From positions 1 through 64,000 of the forward strand of contig JAPKAV010000004.1 in the NCBI GenBank assembly GCA_028825115.1: 64,000 nucleotides of DNA. Direction: 5' to 3'. Origin of the DNA: Candidatus Nanopelagicales bacterium (GTDB lineage: Bacteria > Actinomycetota > Actinomycetes > S36-B12). The position numbers and the translations under genes are program-made. This document shows positions 9,541 through 17,886 of this stretch, one piece after another. Each line of letters opens with the position of its first letter. The stretch's first letter is position 1. Under the pieces are notes generated by a model, which ran no database searches, was not told the origin of the DNA, and saw nothing but the letters and a program-made list of their open reading frames with translations.

Positions 9541-10283
9541 GCGCGGCCACCGTGCAAGCCCATGGTGGCGTCACCTAGGTAAGCGGTCAAGACTCCTTCG
9601 TCGATTAATGCGTCGTGCGGTGTTCCTTCAAAAAGCATTTCACCTGATGCTAGAACAAATACCCGGGTGCACGCATCAGCAACCAAGCCAACATTGTGTT
9701 CGATCAACAGCATCCCGCAACCAGATTCAACGCGAATACTTTCAAGAGCTGTGAGAAGGACGGGGGTTTCGTGGTCATTCAGCCCGGCGGCTGGCTCATC
9801 CATGATCAAGTAATCAGGGTCGGCTGTCAGTGCACGTGCCAGACCCACGAGGCGAGAAAGCCCGTGGGAGAGCCCGCCAGCAGGTTCACTCGTGACATCA
9901 CCCAATCCCAGTAATTCAATAGCGTCAAGTGCCCGGCGGTTCGCCTTTTTCGTAGATTCACCGACACCAATTCCCCCCAACACAATATTTTCGGCTACAG
10001 AGAGTTCGGGAAAGAGTCGGCCGGATTGAAAAGTGCGTGCTAAGCCTGCGTGTGTACGCGCTTCAGGTGTGAGTCCATCAAGGCTGCGGCTATCCATCGA
10101 AACTGTTCCCGAATTTTGTGATTCGTAGCCGGCAATAATATTGACCAGTGTGGTTTTACCAGCACCATTGGGACCAAGAAGTCCCACTATTTCACCCTTG
10201 TTTACGGTGACGCTTACGTCTTCGAGCACCCGGATTGCTCCAAAAGACTTGACGATCGACACAGCTTCAAGAATCTGTGTCAC
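9537..10283 (-). CDS. livG: ABC transporter ATP-binding protein (LivG)
   Basis: A 248-residue ATPase of the LivG family. Walker A is GPNGAGKTT, the signature is unusual (LSHGLSRLVGLARAL, where LSYGEQRRLEIARAL is common), and Walker B is YLIMDEPAAGLN. It is the first gene after the hairpin that separates the binding-protein gene from the membrane and ATPase genes. The start has a plausible upstream AGGAGA. It partners LivF in energising uptake. Confidence 0.9.
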   Translation of the reverse strand: MTQILEAVSIVKSFGAIRVLEDVSVTVNKGEIVGLLGPNGAGKTTLVNIIAGYESQNSGTVSMDSRSLDGLTPEARTHAGLARTFQSGRLFPELSVAENIVLGGIGVGESTKKANRRALDAIELLGLGDVTSEPAGGLSHGLSRLVGLARALTADPDYLIMDEPAAGLNDHETPVLLTALESIRVESGCGMLLIEHNVGLVADACTRVFVLASGEMLFEGTPHDALIDEGVLTAYLGDATMGLHGGRA

Positions 10284-10349
10284 AAATATCTCCTGATAAT
10301 TATTGGTAAGAAATTAATTTTTCCAATGACGACGGTACCAAATTGTGTA

Positions 10350-10388
10350 GCGGGTTGATGGAGCCTATTTCAGACTCCATCAACCCGC
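10350..10388 (-). terminator. Intercistronic hairpin between binding-protein gene and livG
   Basis: GCGGGTTGATGGAG (10350-10363) pairs perfectly with CTCCATCAACCCGC (10375-10388), 9 nt past the stop of the binding-protein gene. There is no T-run, so it is better read as an attenuating or mRNA-protecting hairpin than a full terminator. Such a structure lets the binding protein be made in excess over the permease and ATPase. Confidence 0.7.
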
Positions 10389-10396
10389 CCGTGTAA

Positions 10397-11665
10397 CTAG
10401 TTGAGAATTGGCTGCTCTGCAGCGCGGTACTCAATGAATGAGTGGGCTCCGTCTTGCACCTGCATGACCGCCATCGGACGAGTCACGTTAACGTGCAATT
10501 CGGGTGAGAAGCTCGTTGGTCCAGCAGTCAGATCAACGTTGTCAAATGCTTCCAATGCTGCTGCCAGATCGGCACCATTAGTGGAACCGGCCTGCTCAGC
10601 TGCGAGTGCGAATGCTTCAATGCTTGAAGCTCCCGTGACTAGTCCACTGGTTGCCGCATCATTGCCAGTGAGACCCTTATAAGCCGCCAGCAGTTCGCTG
10701 ACCTTTGGATTGGGATCATCACCGAATACGGATGCATATGTCACGAAGTAGAAATCAGATAGATCCGGAACGGCTCCGAGCCAGAAAGCACCATCCATGC
10801 CGAAACCGGACACGACTGGTGTTTCAACGCCACCTGCGCGAAGTGCTGCTGCTGCTTCAGCGCCGCCACCAGGGTAGGAGCACAGTGCAACAACATCAGG
10901 ATTTGAATCCTTGATTTCTTTGACCTGCGCGGTCACAGGTGCTGCAAGTGAACCCTCAGGTGTTTGGCTAAATTCAGGTGCCGACACGATCTCGCCACCC
11001 AGTTGGGTCCAGCGCTCTTCAAATACTTTGCACTGGTTTTGGGTGTATTTGATTGACATGTCTTTAAATAGTGATGCCTTTGGACCAAATTCTTTAAACG
11101 CCCATTCGGCCATGATCGCTGCTTCACCTGGAACTGCTGAGCCGAGCGAAAAACCCAGTGTCAATCCAGCATCAGGTCCCATGATCGTGTCACCGACACA
11201 GGGAGCGATAACCAAGACGCCGGCGTCTTGAGCAACCTGGGAGGCTTTAGCGTTGATGTCGTAGTCGCACGTGACGAGCATTAGCTGTGCACCCTGATCA
11301 ATCAGATCCGTGGCGATTTGTGCCCCCTTGTCAGGGTCTGTTTCACCATCAACCTCAATGAGTTCTAGTTGGCAGCCAAGAACGCCGCCAGCAGCATTGG
11401 TTGCATCAATTGCAATGCGCGCAGTGTCGAGAGCCGGTACATCGAACGGTGACATGAAACCGGTTTGGGCCATGGCGGATCCGATCAAAATAGGCTCGGT
11501 GCATTCTTCAGCTACTTCTTCAGCCGCTTCTTCAGTTGCTGTTTCTGCGGCTGTTGTCTCTGCCGTGGTTTCCTCTGCAGAGTCTGTGGTTGAGGCGCAG
11601 CCAGCGAGCACAAGGCTCAGGCTTGCCGCGACCGCGAGAATTCCCGCGGCTCTTTTATTCTTCAT
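10397..11665 (-). CDS. Extracellular substrate-binding lipoprotein of the Liv-type transporter
   Basis: A 422-residue periplasmic-binding-protein type I domain protein (ligand-binding receptor, PF13458-like). It begins with a lipoprotein signal: positive MKNKR, a hydrophobic stretch and the lipobox LAGC near residue 20. A low-complexity Glu/Thr/Ala linker of about 30 residues follows, then the binding domain starting at CTEPILIGSAMAQTG. It captures the substrate outside the membrane and delivers it to LivHM. It is the first gene of the liv operon, with its own upstream promoter and a hairpin after its stop. The ligand is not predictable from sequence alone; an aromatic acid is suggested by the neighbours. 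Confidence 0.9.
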   Translation of the reverse strand: MKNKRAAGILAVAASLSLVLAGCASTTDSAEETTAETTAAETATEEAAEEVAEECTEPILIGSAMAQTGFMSPFDVPALDTARIAIDATNAAGGVLGCQLELIEVDGETDPDKGAQIATDLIDQGAQLMLVTCDYDINAKASQVAQDAGVLVIAPCVGDTIMGPDAGLTLGFSLGSAVPGEAAIMAEWAFKEFGPKASLFKDMSIKYTQNQCKVFEERWTQLGGEIVSAPEFSQTPEGSLAAPVTAQVKEIKDSNPDVVALCSYPGGGAEAAAALRAGGVETPVVSGFGMDGAFWLGAVPDLSDFYFVTYASVFGDDPNPKVSELLAAYKGLTGNDAATSGLVTGASSIEAFALAAEQAGSTNGADLAAALEAFDNVDLTAGPTSFSPELHVNVTRPMAVMQVQDGAHSFIEYRAAEQPILN

Positions 11666-11706
11666 CTGTTCTCCCTAGGTGTCGGTCAAGATAACTATGT
11701 GACCCT

Positions 11707-11735
11707 TTTTATGCCACAATCCTGCCGTCCGTCAA
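11707..11735 (-). promoter_or_regulatory. Candidate promoter of the liv operon
   Basis: On the minus strand TTGACG (11730-11735) and ATAAAA (11707-11712) are 17 bp apart, about 40 bases upstream of the binding-protein start codon at 11665. Assigned by eye from spacing and position. Confidence 0.4.
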
Positions 11736-11793
11736 GAAAACGACATGATTTGATGCCATATTGTCACCTAATTCGGTGCCAAATGGGGGCTTT

Positions 11794-12210
11794 TCACGTT
11801 TTTGCCAGAAAAGACTTGACAGTTGACTCCGGCCAAGGCTGCGAACCGCCACTGGGATCGGGGGAATGAACGGCGGTGTGGCGACCTTCAATACAGACAC
11901 CTCCCTCCAGATTTTCCACCACAAATCCAAAAGACACCGAGGATCGACCCACCGCAATCACACCGACAGTGACATTTACTTCCTGGTTGAACCAGATCCG
12001 TTCGCGGTAATCAACCTCAACGTGCACCCGGGGAATTGAACCGGTCAATTCTGTGGGGAGCTCAATTAATCGTCGGAGTTCATGCTCTACTTCCTCTAAC
12101 CATCGGACGGCGACGGAGAAGTGGTTATGGCCGGCCGCATCCGTATCCGCCCATTCCAACCGTTTAAGCACCGTTATCGACGCCCCGATGATCTCCGTTT
12201 TGACAGACAT
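11794..12210 (-). CDS. Acyl-CoA thioesterase (4-hydroxybenzoyl-CoA thioesterase family)
   Basis: A 138-residue single hotdog-fold thioesterase. The family active-site segment WADTDAAGHNHF, with the catalytic Asp, is followed by RWLEEVEHE. Homologues often accompany 2-aminobenzoyl-CoA or salicylyl-CoA gene sets, where they may release trapped CoA esters. I place the start at the ATG at 12210 (protein begins MSVKTEIIG). The open frame continues upstream to 12444, but that part lies across repeat and remnant sequence and does not look like the family. The start codon lies inside the left 103-bp direct repeat, and a decayed copy of the same first codons occurs at the right repeat. Confidence 0.82.
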   Translation of the reverse strand: MSVKTEIIGASITVLKRLEWADTDAAGHNHFSVAVRWLEEVEHELRRLIELPTELTGSIPRVHVEVDYRERIWFNQEVNVTVGVIAVGRSSVSFGFVVENLEGGVCIEGRHTAVHSPDPSGGSQPWPESTVKSFLAKT

Positions 12211-12280
12211 GTCATGAGGGTACCAACAGGTGGCTACGTTCAGTAAGTGAAAAAACCCATACGACCAAGTCCGAATAATG
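12178..12280. repeat. Left 103-bp direct repeat flanking the GC-rich island
   Basis: Aligned without gaps to 20068-20170, I count 86 identical bases of 103. On the minus strand this copy holds a sequence matching the last codons of sbcC (IIRTWS against IIQTRS, with the stop lost), a short spacer, and the first 11 codons of the intact thioesterase gene. Confidence 0.9.
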
Positions 12281-12556
12281 CCACCGGTGAGACGCAGAGC
12301 CTTCAGCTCGATGTCGGGAAACGCCTTTTTCCACGCCCCAACGATCTGGCGCTGGTTGTCTCCACAACGCCGTCGCCGTGGTTGCTGCCGTAGGCCACGG
12401 CTGCTACTAGTGGCACCACGTAACTGAGAGCTGTCAGAAATCACTTCATTGCATACACCTCTGATCGTTGACCCACACCCAGATGACTGTGCATTTGATT
12501 TTCACTAATTGCCGAACCATGTGTCAACGATCACGGAGAATCAATTGCAAGAATTC
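12281..12556. other. Non-coding junction at the left edge of the GC-rich island
   Basis: No convincing gene. An open minus-strand frame runs through 12211-12444 ahead of the thioesterase. Around 12320-12340 it encodes KKAFPDIELK, which could be a worn relic of an upstream gene. An inverted repeat at 12462-12533 lies closer to the island. The change to GC-rich sequence falls near 12545, just past the stop of the quinone oxidoreductase gene (12557). Confidence 0.5.
12462..12533. repeat. Inverted repeat near the left island edge
   Basis: TGATCGTTGACCCACA (12462-12477) and TGTGTCAACGATCA (12520-12533) are inverted copies differing by one extra base, separated by 42 bp. It may be a dimeric-regulator operator, the end of a lost mobile element or a weak terminator for the island operon. 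Confidence 0.5.
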
Positions 12557-13528
12557 TCAGGCGAACCGAAGCACGGTCTTGCCCAGACTCTTTCGCTCGA
12601 GCATCGCGCGCATGGCTGAGGCGATGTCTTCGACCGGGACGATCTGACGGACGTCGGGTCGGACCGCACCCGAGTCAACCAGCGGCATCAGTTCCTCCCA
12701 CTGCTGCCGGGCGAACCCTGGATGTGCGCGCGTCCACGGACCCCAAGCGACACCGGAGACGTCAATGTTCGCGAGCAGCAGGCGGTTTAGCCGGACGGAC
12801 GGAATCTCGCCAGCAACGTACCCCAACGAGAGTAACCGGCCACCTAGTGCCAGCGAGCGCAAAGACTCCAGCACGACCTGGTCGCTCCCGATCACGTCGA
12901 GGACCACGTCCGCACCGAGGCCGCCAGTGAGGTCGCGAACGCGCTCGGCGCTGGCGCCCTCGATAATCTTTTCGGCCCCCATCGCGGTCGCGTATGCGGC
13001 CTCCTCGGCCGAGGACACCATGCCGATCACCCTGCAGCCGAGCCCGGCGGCGATCTGCACGGCGGCGGACCCGACACCGCCGGCCGCGCCGTTGACGACG
13101 ACGACGGACCCCGGACGGACCCGCGCCCGCACGGCCAGAGCGAAATGAGCAGTGAGGTAGTTGAGGGGCATCGCGGCGCCCTGATCAAAGTTGAGCGACT
13201 GCGGGAGCGGGAAGACCCGCTCGGACGGCACGGCAACGACCTCGGCCGCACTTCCGTACGTCGACCAACCGGCCACCCGATCACCGGCAGCGAATCCGAG
13301 CGCTGGGGTGTCCTGGGAAACCACCCCGGCGAAGTCGACTCCAAGGACGAAGGGCACCTCGGGTTTGATCTGGTAGCGACCCTCGCTCATCAGCAGGTCG
13401 GGATAGGAGAGGCCGACACTGTGCACCTCGATCAGGACCTCGTCCTCGCCGGCCGCAGGAGCAGGACCGATCTCGCCGACCCGAACGCCGTCGGGCCCGT
13501 CCAGCGCGACGACCTGGGCAGCCCTCAT
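12557..13528 (-). CDS. NADPH:quinone oxidoreductase family protein (zinc-free MDR)
   Basis: A 323-residue medium-chain dehydrogenase/reductase of the quinone oxidoreductase type. The NADPH-binding segment NGAAGGVGSAAVQIA is clear, VLGVDFAGVV and SYPDLLMSEGRYQ are family landmarks, and the cysteine ligands of zinc alcohol dehydrogenases are absent. Relatives reduce the double bond of enones or enoyl-CoA. The start is the ATG at 13528, whose ATGA overlaps the racemase stop; a longer upstream frame codes for Arg-rich shadow sequence. It is the last gene of the island operon. In context it may reduce an unsaturated acyl-CoA or aldehyde intermediate. Confidence 0.86.
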   Translation of the reverse strand: MRAAQVVALDGPDGVRVGEIGPAPAAGEDEVLIEVHSVGLSYPDLLMSEGRYQIKPEVPFVLGVDFAGVVSQDTPALGFAAGDRVAGWSTYGSAAEVVAVPSERVFPLPQSLNFDQGAAMPLNYLTAHFALAVRARVRPGSVVVVNGAAGGVGSAAVQIAAGLGCRVIGMVSSAEEAAYATAMGAEKIIEGASAERVRDLTGGLGADVVLDVIGSDQVVLESLRSLALGGRLLSLGYVAGEIPSVRLNRLLLANIDVSGVAWGPWTRAHPGFARQQWEELMPLVDSGAVRPDVRQIVPVEDIASAMRAMLERKSLGKTVLRFA

Positions 13529-14622
13529 CGGACCCAGCCGCTGAGCACATCTGAGACCGTCACTGGACGGGCTCCGGGGGGCACCGGTGTGGTGGTGGCG
13601 GACCGGCTGAAGCGGGGTGCCGGCGCCGGTTGCGCTACCCCGTCGAGCTCGACGTAGGCGGACCGGCTGCGGGCATGCACATCCTGGAGGGCCTCGCTGA
13701 AGGTGAGGACCGGAGTCGCGCAAGCGTCGGACCCCTCGAAGATCTGAGCCCAGGCATCACGGGAACGGCCGGCGACAGCGGCGGTGATCCGTTCCCTGAT
13801 CCCCGGCCAGACTGCGCGGTCGTATTGGTCGCCGATTGTGTCGGGATCGATCTCGAGGTTGGCCAGCAGGATCGCGAAAAACTTCCGTTCGATCGCGCCG
13901 ATGGCCAGGTAGCGACCGTCCGAACAGGTGTAGGTGTCGTAAAAGGGCGCTCCTCCGTCCAGGAGGTTGCTTTGCCTCTCCTCCGACCAGGTTCCAGCAC
14001 CGCGCATCGCCCACATCTTCTGGGCGATGATGCCGATCCCGTCAACCATGGCGGTGTCGACGACCTGTCCGTGTCCGGATCGCTCCCGCTCCCAGAGCGC
14101 CGCCAGCAAGCCGGTCACCAGGACCATCGAGCCGCCGCCGTAGTCGCCCAGCAGGGTGAGCGGAACCGGTGGTGGTCGGTCGGCCTGGCCGAGCGCGTGC
14201 AGGACGCCTGTTGCCGCCAGGTAGTTCAAGTCGTGCCCGGCCGACATCGCCAACGGGCCCTCACGCCCCCAACCGGTCATCCGGCCGAGGACCAGCCGGG
14301 GGTTCAGCTCCTGCAATTCCTGCGGCCCCAGACCCATTCGTTCCAGGACGCCGGGTCGGAAGCCCTCGAGGAGGACGTCGGCGCTTCGGCAAAGCTCGCG
14401 CAGGTCCTGCAGTCCCGCCACGGACTTGAGATCGAGGGTCGTCGTGCGCCGGCCGCGCAGGACATGGTCGACAGAGCCGGCCAGTTCGGCCATAGGCGAA
14501 GCTCCTGGACGGTCGATCCGGACGACGTCGGCACCGAGGTCGGCTAGAACCATGGCGGAGTGTGGCACGGGTCCCAGCGCAGCCAGTTCCAAGACGCGGA
14601 GGTCGTTGAGCGGCCCGGTCAT
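13525..14622 (-). CDS. CaiB/BaiF family CoA transferase, alpha-methylacyl-CoA racemase-like
   Basis: A 365-residue class III CoA-transferase-family protein closest in pattern to alpha-methylacyl-CoA racemase, which interconverts R and S 2-methylacyl-CoA so that beta-oxidation can proceed. Landmarks are the N-terminal LRVLELAALGPVPHSAMVLADLGADVV, cited here by its parts LELAALGPVP and ADLGADVVRID, the active-site GHDLNYLAATG with the general-base His, and LLGDYGGGSM with the partner Asp. Both ends overlap neighbours by ATGA. A racemase rather than a CoA transferase is favoured by the GHDxNY and GDYGGGS segments. This points to a methyl-branched substrate for the operon. Confidence 0.85.
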   Translation of the reverse strand: MTGPLNDLRVLELAALGPVPHSAMVLADLGADVVRIDRPGASPMAELAGSVDHVLRGRRTTTLDLKSVAGLQDLRELCRSADVLLEGFRPGVLERMGLGPQELQELNPRLVLGRMTGWGREGPLAMSAGHDLNYLAATGVLHALGQADRPPPVPLTLLGDYGGGSMVLVTGLLAALWERERSGHGQVVDTAMVDGIGIIAQKMWAMRGAGTWSEERQSNLLDGGAPFYDTYTCSDGRYLAIGAIERKFFAILLANLEIDPDTIGDQYDRAVWPGIRERITAAVAGRSRDAWAQIFEGSDACATPVLTFSEALQDVHARSRSAYVELDGVAQPAPAPRFSRSATTTPVPPGARPVTVSDVLSGWVR

Positions 14623-15479
14623 CGGAGGCCTCCGAAGCAGGCCTGGGCTTGGAGGTGCGTCTGACCGGAAGGTCGGGCCACGTCGATCACGAAGCGGCGG
14701 GCGGCAGGGGCGGGCACCTCGTAAATGCGGTAAGTGAGAGCGTCGCCTGGCCAGGCCTGAGCTTTCCAGCGGCAGACCAGTCGGGTCAGGTGGGCCGTGT
14801 CGTCCAGGGTCGAGAGAAGGGTCCCGACGACGCCGGCAGTCAGCATCCCTACTGCAATAGGACCGGGGTAGCCGCCGGCCTCGGCGAAGGCTTGGTCGTG
14901 ATGGATCGGGTTGAAGTCTCCCGATGCCCCTTGGTACCGAACAAAGTCGGTGACGGTGAGCGGTTCGTCGGTCAACGCGAGGACCAGTTCATGGTCCTCC
15001 GGAGCGGACCAGGTCGGAACCGCTGCCGTCGGGGCAGTCCCGGGTGAACTCTGTTCGAGGAGGATCGAGGTTGCACGCAGACTCGCCACCACGTCACTTC
15101 CACCCAGGGGGACGAAGTCAGTGACGGTCTCTGTGAACTCCATCGTCCCGCGTCCACCGGGCTTTTTGTAGACCCGGTCGATGCGCTCAGTGCCGGTCAA
15201 CTCCGAACCGATTGCGGGCGGGCCGGCGGAAAAGGTGAACTCCTGCTCCCCGTGCAGCACCCGACGGTAGTCGCGATCGATTCCGTGCCAGGCGCTGTCC
15301 TCGGGCGCCAGCCAGAGCCGGGCTGAGGCTAGGAAGGTCACCGGCGAGCAGACCGGGTGAGGATGGTCCTTGGTCCAGGAGGTCGGGCGAGTCGCTCGGT
15401 GAAACTCTCGGCACTTGCCCGGCTCGACCGGCATCCGAAACGGTCGTCCGGTGCGACCGGCTAGGTCGCTCGTCGTCAT
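14619..15479 (-). CDS. MaoC family dehydratase with N-terminal hotdog domain
   Basis: A 286-residue double-hotdog protein. The N-terminal half resembles the FAS1-type dehydratase domain (FRMPVEPGKCREFHRAT, then FLASARLW). The C-terminal half has the R-specific enoyl-CoA hydratase motif YQGASGDFNPIHHD with its Asp and His, followed by GPIAVGMLTAG. It should hydrate or dehydrate a 2-enoyl-CoA intermediate. Its stop overlaps the start of the racemase gene (ATGA). It is separated from the upstream aldehyde dehydrogenase by 70 bases containing a hairpin. Confidence 0.87.
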   Translation of the reverse strand: MTTSDLAGRTGRPFRMPVEPGKCREFHRATRPTSWTKDHPHPVCSPVTFLASARLWLAPEDSAWHGIDRDYRRVLHGEQEFTFSAGPPAIGSELTGTERIDRVYKKPGGRGTMEFTETVTDFVPLGGSDVVASLRATSILLEQSSPGTAPTAAVPTWSAPEDHELVLALTDEPLTVTDFVRYQGASGDFNPIHHDQAFAEAGGYPGPIAVGMLTAGVVGTLLSTLDDTAHLTRLVCRWKAQAWPGDALTYRIYEVPAPAARRFVIDVARPSGQTHLQAQACFGGLR

Positions 15480-15508
15480 GCTGCTCTCCGGCGACGGGGT
15501 GGTACATC

Positions 15509-15537
15509 CGGGCGCCCAGCTGGAAGACGGGCGCCCG
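15509..15537 (-). terminator. Intercistronic GC hairpin between aldehyde dehydrogenase and MaoC genes
   Basis: CGGGCGCCC (15509-15517) and GGGCGCCCG (15529-15537) pair perfectly around 11 nt. There is no T-run, so partial attenuation or transcript processing is more likely than complete termination. Confidence 0.55.
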
Positions 15538-15549
15538 GTTGGCTTGATA

Positions 15550-17061
15550 TCAGCGAAGCGGCCACTGGATGTGCTTCACCTGGAAGAACTCGCGGAACCC
15601 ATCCTCGCCCATCTCGCGGCCGAAGCCGCTGAGGCCGAAGCCGCCCCAGGGTCCCTCGGGCCTCATAAAGCCGCCGCCGTTGACGGTGACCGCTCCGGTC
15701 CGCAAGCGCAGAGCAAGCTGATGTGCCTCGGTGGGCTCGCCGAAGACGGCGGCGTGCAGTCCGTAAGGAGAGTCGTGGGCGATGGCGATCGCCTGCTCGA
15801 CGTCGTCGTAGGGGAGCAGCGTTCCAACCGGACCGAAGAGCTCCTCCTGACAGATGAGGTCGGAGTTGTTGACGTTGCCGATGATCGCCGGGTTCATGAA
15901 GTAACCCGGAAGCCCTTCAGGTCGTCCGCCGCCGGCGACGAGTGATCCGCCGCGCTCCAGGGCTCCGTTGAGGTGACCCTCCACAAAGTCGCGCTGCTCG
16001 GCCCGGATCAGCGGTCCGAGGTCGGTGTCTTCGGCCCATGGCGAACCCACCTTCATCTCGGCCATAAATCGGAACGCGGCGTCGGCGTACTCGTCGTACA
16101 TGGCGCGCGGCACCAGGGTCCGGCTCGTGGCGCCGCAGCCCTGCCCGGAGTTCCGGGCGAATCGGTAAATGCTGTTCGCTAGAATCTCGTCCACGTCTGA
16201 GCCCGGCAGAATGATCGAGGCAGACTTACCGCCCAGCTCGAGGACCAGGCGCTTGGTCGTATGGGCCGCGGCCTGCATGATGTGCCGGCCGACCGCCAGT
16301 GAACCGGTGAACATCACCATGTCGACGTTGGGGTGAGAGCTGAGGGTCTCACCCACGTCACCGTCTCCCATGACGAAGTTGACCACGCCCCGGGGGAGGT
16401 CCGCTTGCTCAACGAGCCGCATGAATGCCAAGGTCGCCAACGGCGTCCGCGGGGAAGGTTTGAAGACCAGAGAGCAGCCGGCAGCGAGACCCGGCCCGAG
16501 CTTCCAAGCGACCGAGTTGATCGGGAAGTTGTAGCCGGTGATCCCGGCAACCACCCCGACCGGGATTCGCTGCAGCAGCGAATTGCTGGCCGGTGGACCC
16601 AGGTGCGGCGGGAGGCCTTCTTGGTAACCGCCGTGGGGGCCCTTCAGAGCCATGTCAGCGGCCCATCGCAGGTTGCTGATCGGCATCCCGACCTGCATCG
16701 CCCGGGTGAGCCCGATGGGAGTGCCGACCTCGGTCACGATGATCTCGGCCAGCTCCTCGCGGTGCCGGTCCATAACGTCGGCGATCTGGAGGATCACTTC
16801 CGAGCGCTCCCGGGGAGTGGCGTCCTTCCACGGCCCTGAGTCGAAGGCCCGGCGAGCAGAGGCAACCGCGCGCTCGGCCTGGGAGGTCGTGGCGTTGGCG
16901 ACGGTCCGGATCTCCTCGGTGGTGCTCGGGTTGACGATGTTCAACCGAGTGTCGGCGTCACCGTCCTCCCATGTGCCGTTGATCCAGTTGGTCGGCCCGT
17001 CGATGAGGGCCTGGGCAGCGGGGCTCAGGGTGCGGGCGAGGTCGTTCGTGGTCATGGTCAT
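15550..17061 (-). CDS. Aldehyde dehydrogenase family protein
   Basis: A 503-residue NAD(P)-dependent aldehyde dehydrogenase. The catalytic Cys is in NSGQGCGATSR, the general-base Glu in LVLELGGKSA, and the cofactor-binding segment is near MFTGSLAVGRHI. Length is normal. The start is the ATG at 17061, whose ATGA overlaps the SDR stop; a further ATG lies two codons in, and a longer open frame upstream is Arg-rich shadow sequence. It would oxidise the aldehyde made by the adjacent SDR to an acid for the divergent acyl-CoA ligase. Confidence 0.9.
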   Translation of the reverse strand: MTMTTNDLARTLSPAAQALIDGPTNWINGTWEDGDADTRLNIVNPSTTEEIRTVANATTSQAERAVASARRAFDSGPWKDATPRERSEVILQIADVMDRHREELAEIIVTEVGTPIGLTRAMQVGMPISNLRWAADMALKGPHGGYQEGLPPHLGPPASNSLLQRIPVGVVAGITGYNFPINSVAWKLGPGLAAGCSLVFKPSPRTPLATLAFMRLVEQADLPRGVVNFVMGDGDVGETLSSHPNVDMVMFTGSLAVGRHIMQAAAHTTKRLVLELGGKSASIILPGSDVDEILANSIYRFARNSGQGCGATSRTLVPRAMYDEYADAAFRFMAEMKVGSPWAEDTDLGPLIRAEQRDFVEGHLNGALERGGSLVAGGGRPEGLPGYFMNPAIIGNVNNSDLICQEELFGPVGTLLPYDDVEQAIAIAHDSPYGLHAAVFGEPTEAHQLALRLRTGAVTVNGGGFMRPEGPWGGFGLSGFGREMGEDGFREFFQVKHIQWPLR

Positions 17062-17828
17062 CGTGCGAGGAACCCTCCGTCGACGGGCAGGGCAACGCCA
17101 GTTACCCAACTCGCGTCGTCACTGGCGAGGAAAGCCGCCGCACTGGCGATCTCCTCGGGTGCTGCCGCTCGGCCCATCGGGACCGACGCCTTGTATGTGG
17201 CCTTGAGGTCTTCGATGTCGGCGCCGTTCTCCCGACCGAAGAACTGCGAGAGCATCGGCGTCTCGATCATCGCGGGCAGGATCGCGTTGGAGCGGATCCC
17301 CTCAGGACCGAGCCGGACGGCGAGCGACTTCATGAACAACACGATGCCTCCCTTGGACATCGAGTACAACGGGCTAAACGGCGAGCCGACCACCCCGGAG
17401 ACCGAAGACGTGAACAGGATCGATCCCTTGCCTTCGGCTTTCTGGATCAACGGCAACGCGAACTGGGTCGCGTAGAACGCGCTGCGCTGGTTGACGTTGA
17501 TGAGCTTTTCGAAATCGGCCGGTTCGATGTCGAGCCCGGCCGCACCGGGAATGCCGGCGTGGTTAAAGAGCACGTGCAGAACTTCGAAGTCCCGGGCCAC
17601 CTGATCGATCATCGAGCGAATCTGATCGTTGTCCCCGACGTCGCAGACAACCGCGGTGGCGGCACCGCCGGCTTCCTCGATCTCGGTGACGACAGCCTTC
17701 GCCGCTTTTTCGTCGATGTCGGAGACGACGACGTGCGCACCCTCGCTGGCGAAGCGCACGGCGCTCGCCCTGCCCATCCCCGAGCCACCCGCTGTGATCA
17801 GCGCGACCCGGTTTTCAAGTCGTCTCAC
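17058..17828 (-). CDS. SDR family oxidoreductase
   Basis: A 256-residue classical short-chain dehydrogenase. It has the cofactor motif TAGGSGMGRA, NHAGIPG, the catalytic Ser in FTSSVSGVVG, the YSMSKGG pair, and the C-terminal DDASWVTGVALPVDGG. The start is GTG at 17828, preceded by AAGGAG at 7 nt; the frame is open further upstream but encodes sequence unlike SDRs. The stop overlaps the aldehyde dehydrogenase start. A likely alcohol or 3-hydroxyacyl-CoA dehydrogenase of the island pathway. Confidence 0.88.
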   Translation of the reverse strand: MRRLENRVALITAGGSGMGRASAVRFASEGAHVVVSDIDEKAAKAVVTEIEEAGGAATAVVCDVGDNDQIRSMIDQVARDFEVLHVLFNHAGIPGAAGLDIEPADFEKLINVNQRSAFYATQFALPLIQKAEGKGSILFTSSVSGVVGSPFSPLYSMSKGGIVLFMKSLAVRLGPEGIRSNAILPAMIETPMLSQFFGRENGADIEDLKATYKASVPMGRAAAPEEIASAAAFLASDDASWVTGVALPVDGGFLAR

Positions 17829-17886
17829 ACTCTTACTCCTTCGGTTCTCCGTGTCGGGCGCTCTGCCCTGGGTGTGTTCGGTGTGG

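Noticed and set aside
7946-10283. Dedicated leucine uptake by the Liv-type importer
   Set aside because: The permease family alone cannot fix the ligand, and the nearby aromatic-CoA genes point elsewhere. Names are kept as family labels only.
12211-12444. N-terminal extension of the thioesterase
   Set aside because: The frame is open, but the sequence is Arg-rich and unlike hotdog proteins. It crosses the sbcC-derived repeat; the ATG at 12210 is the natural start.
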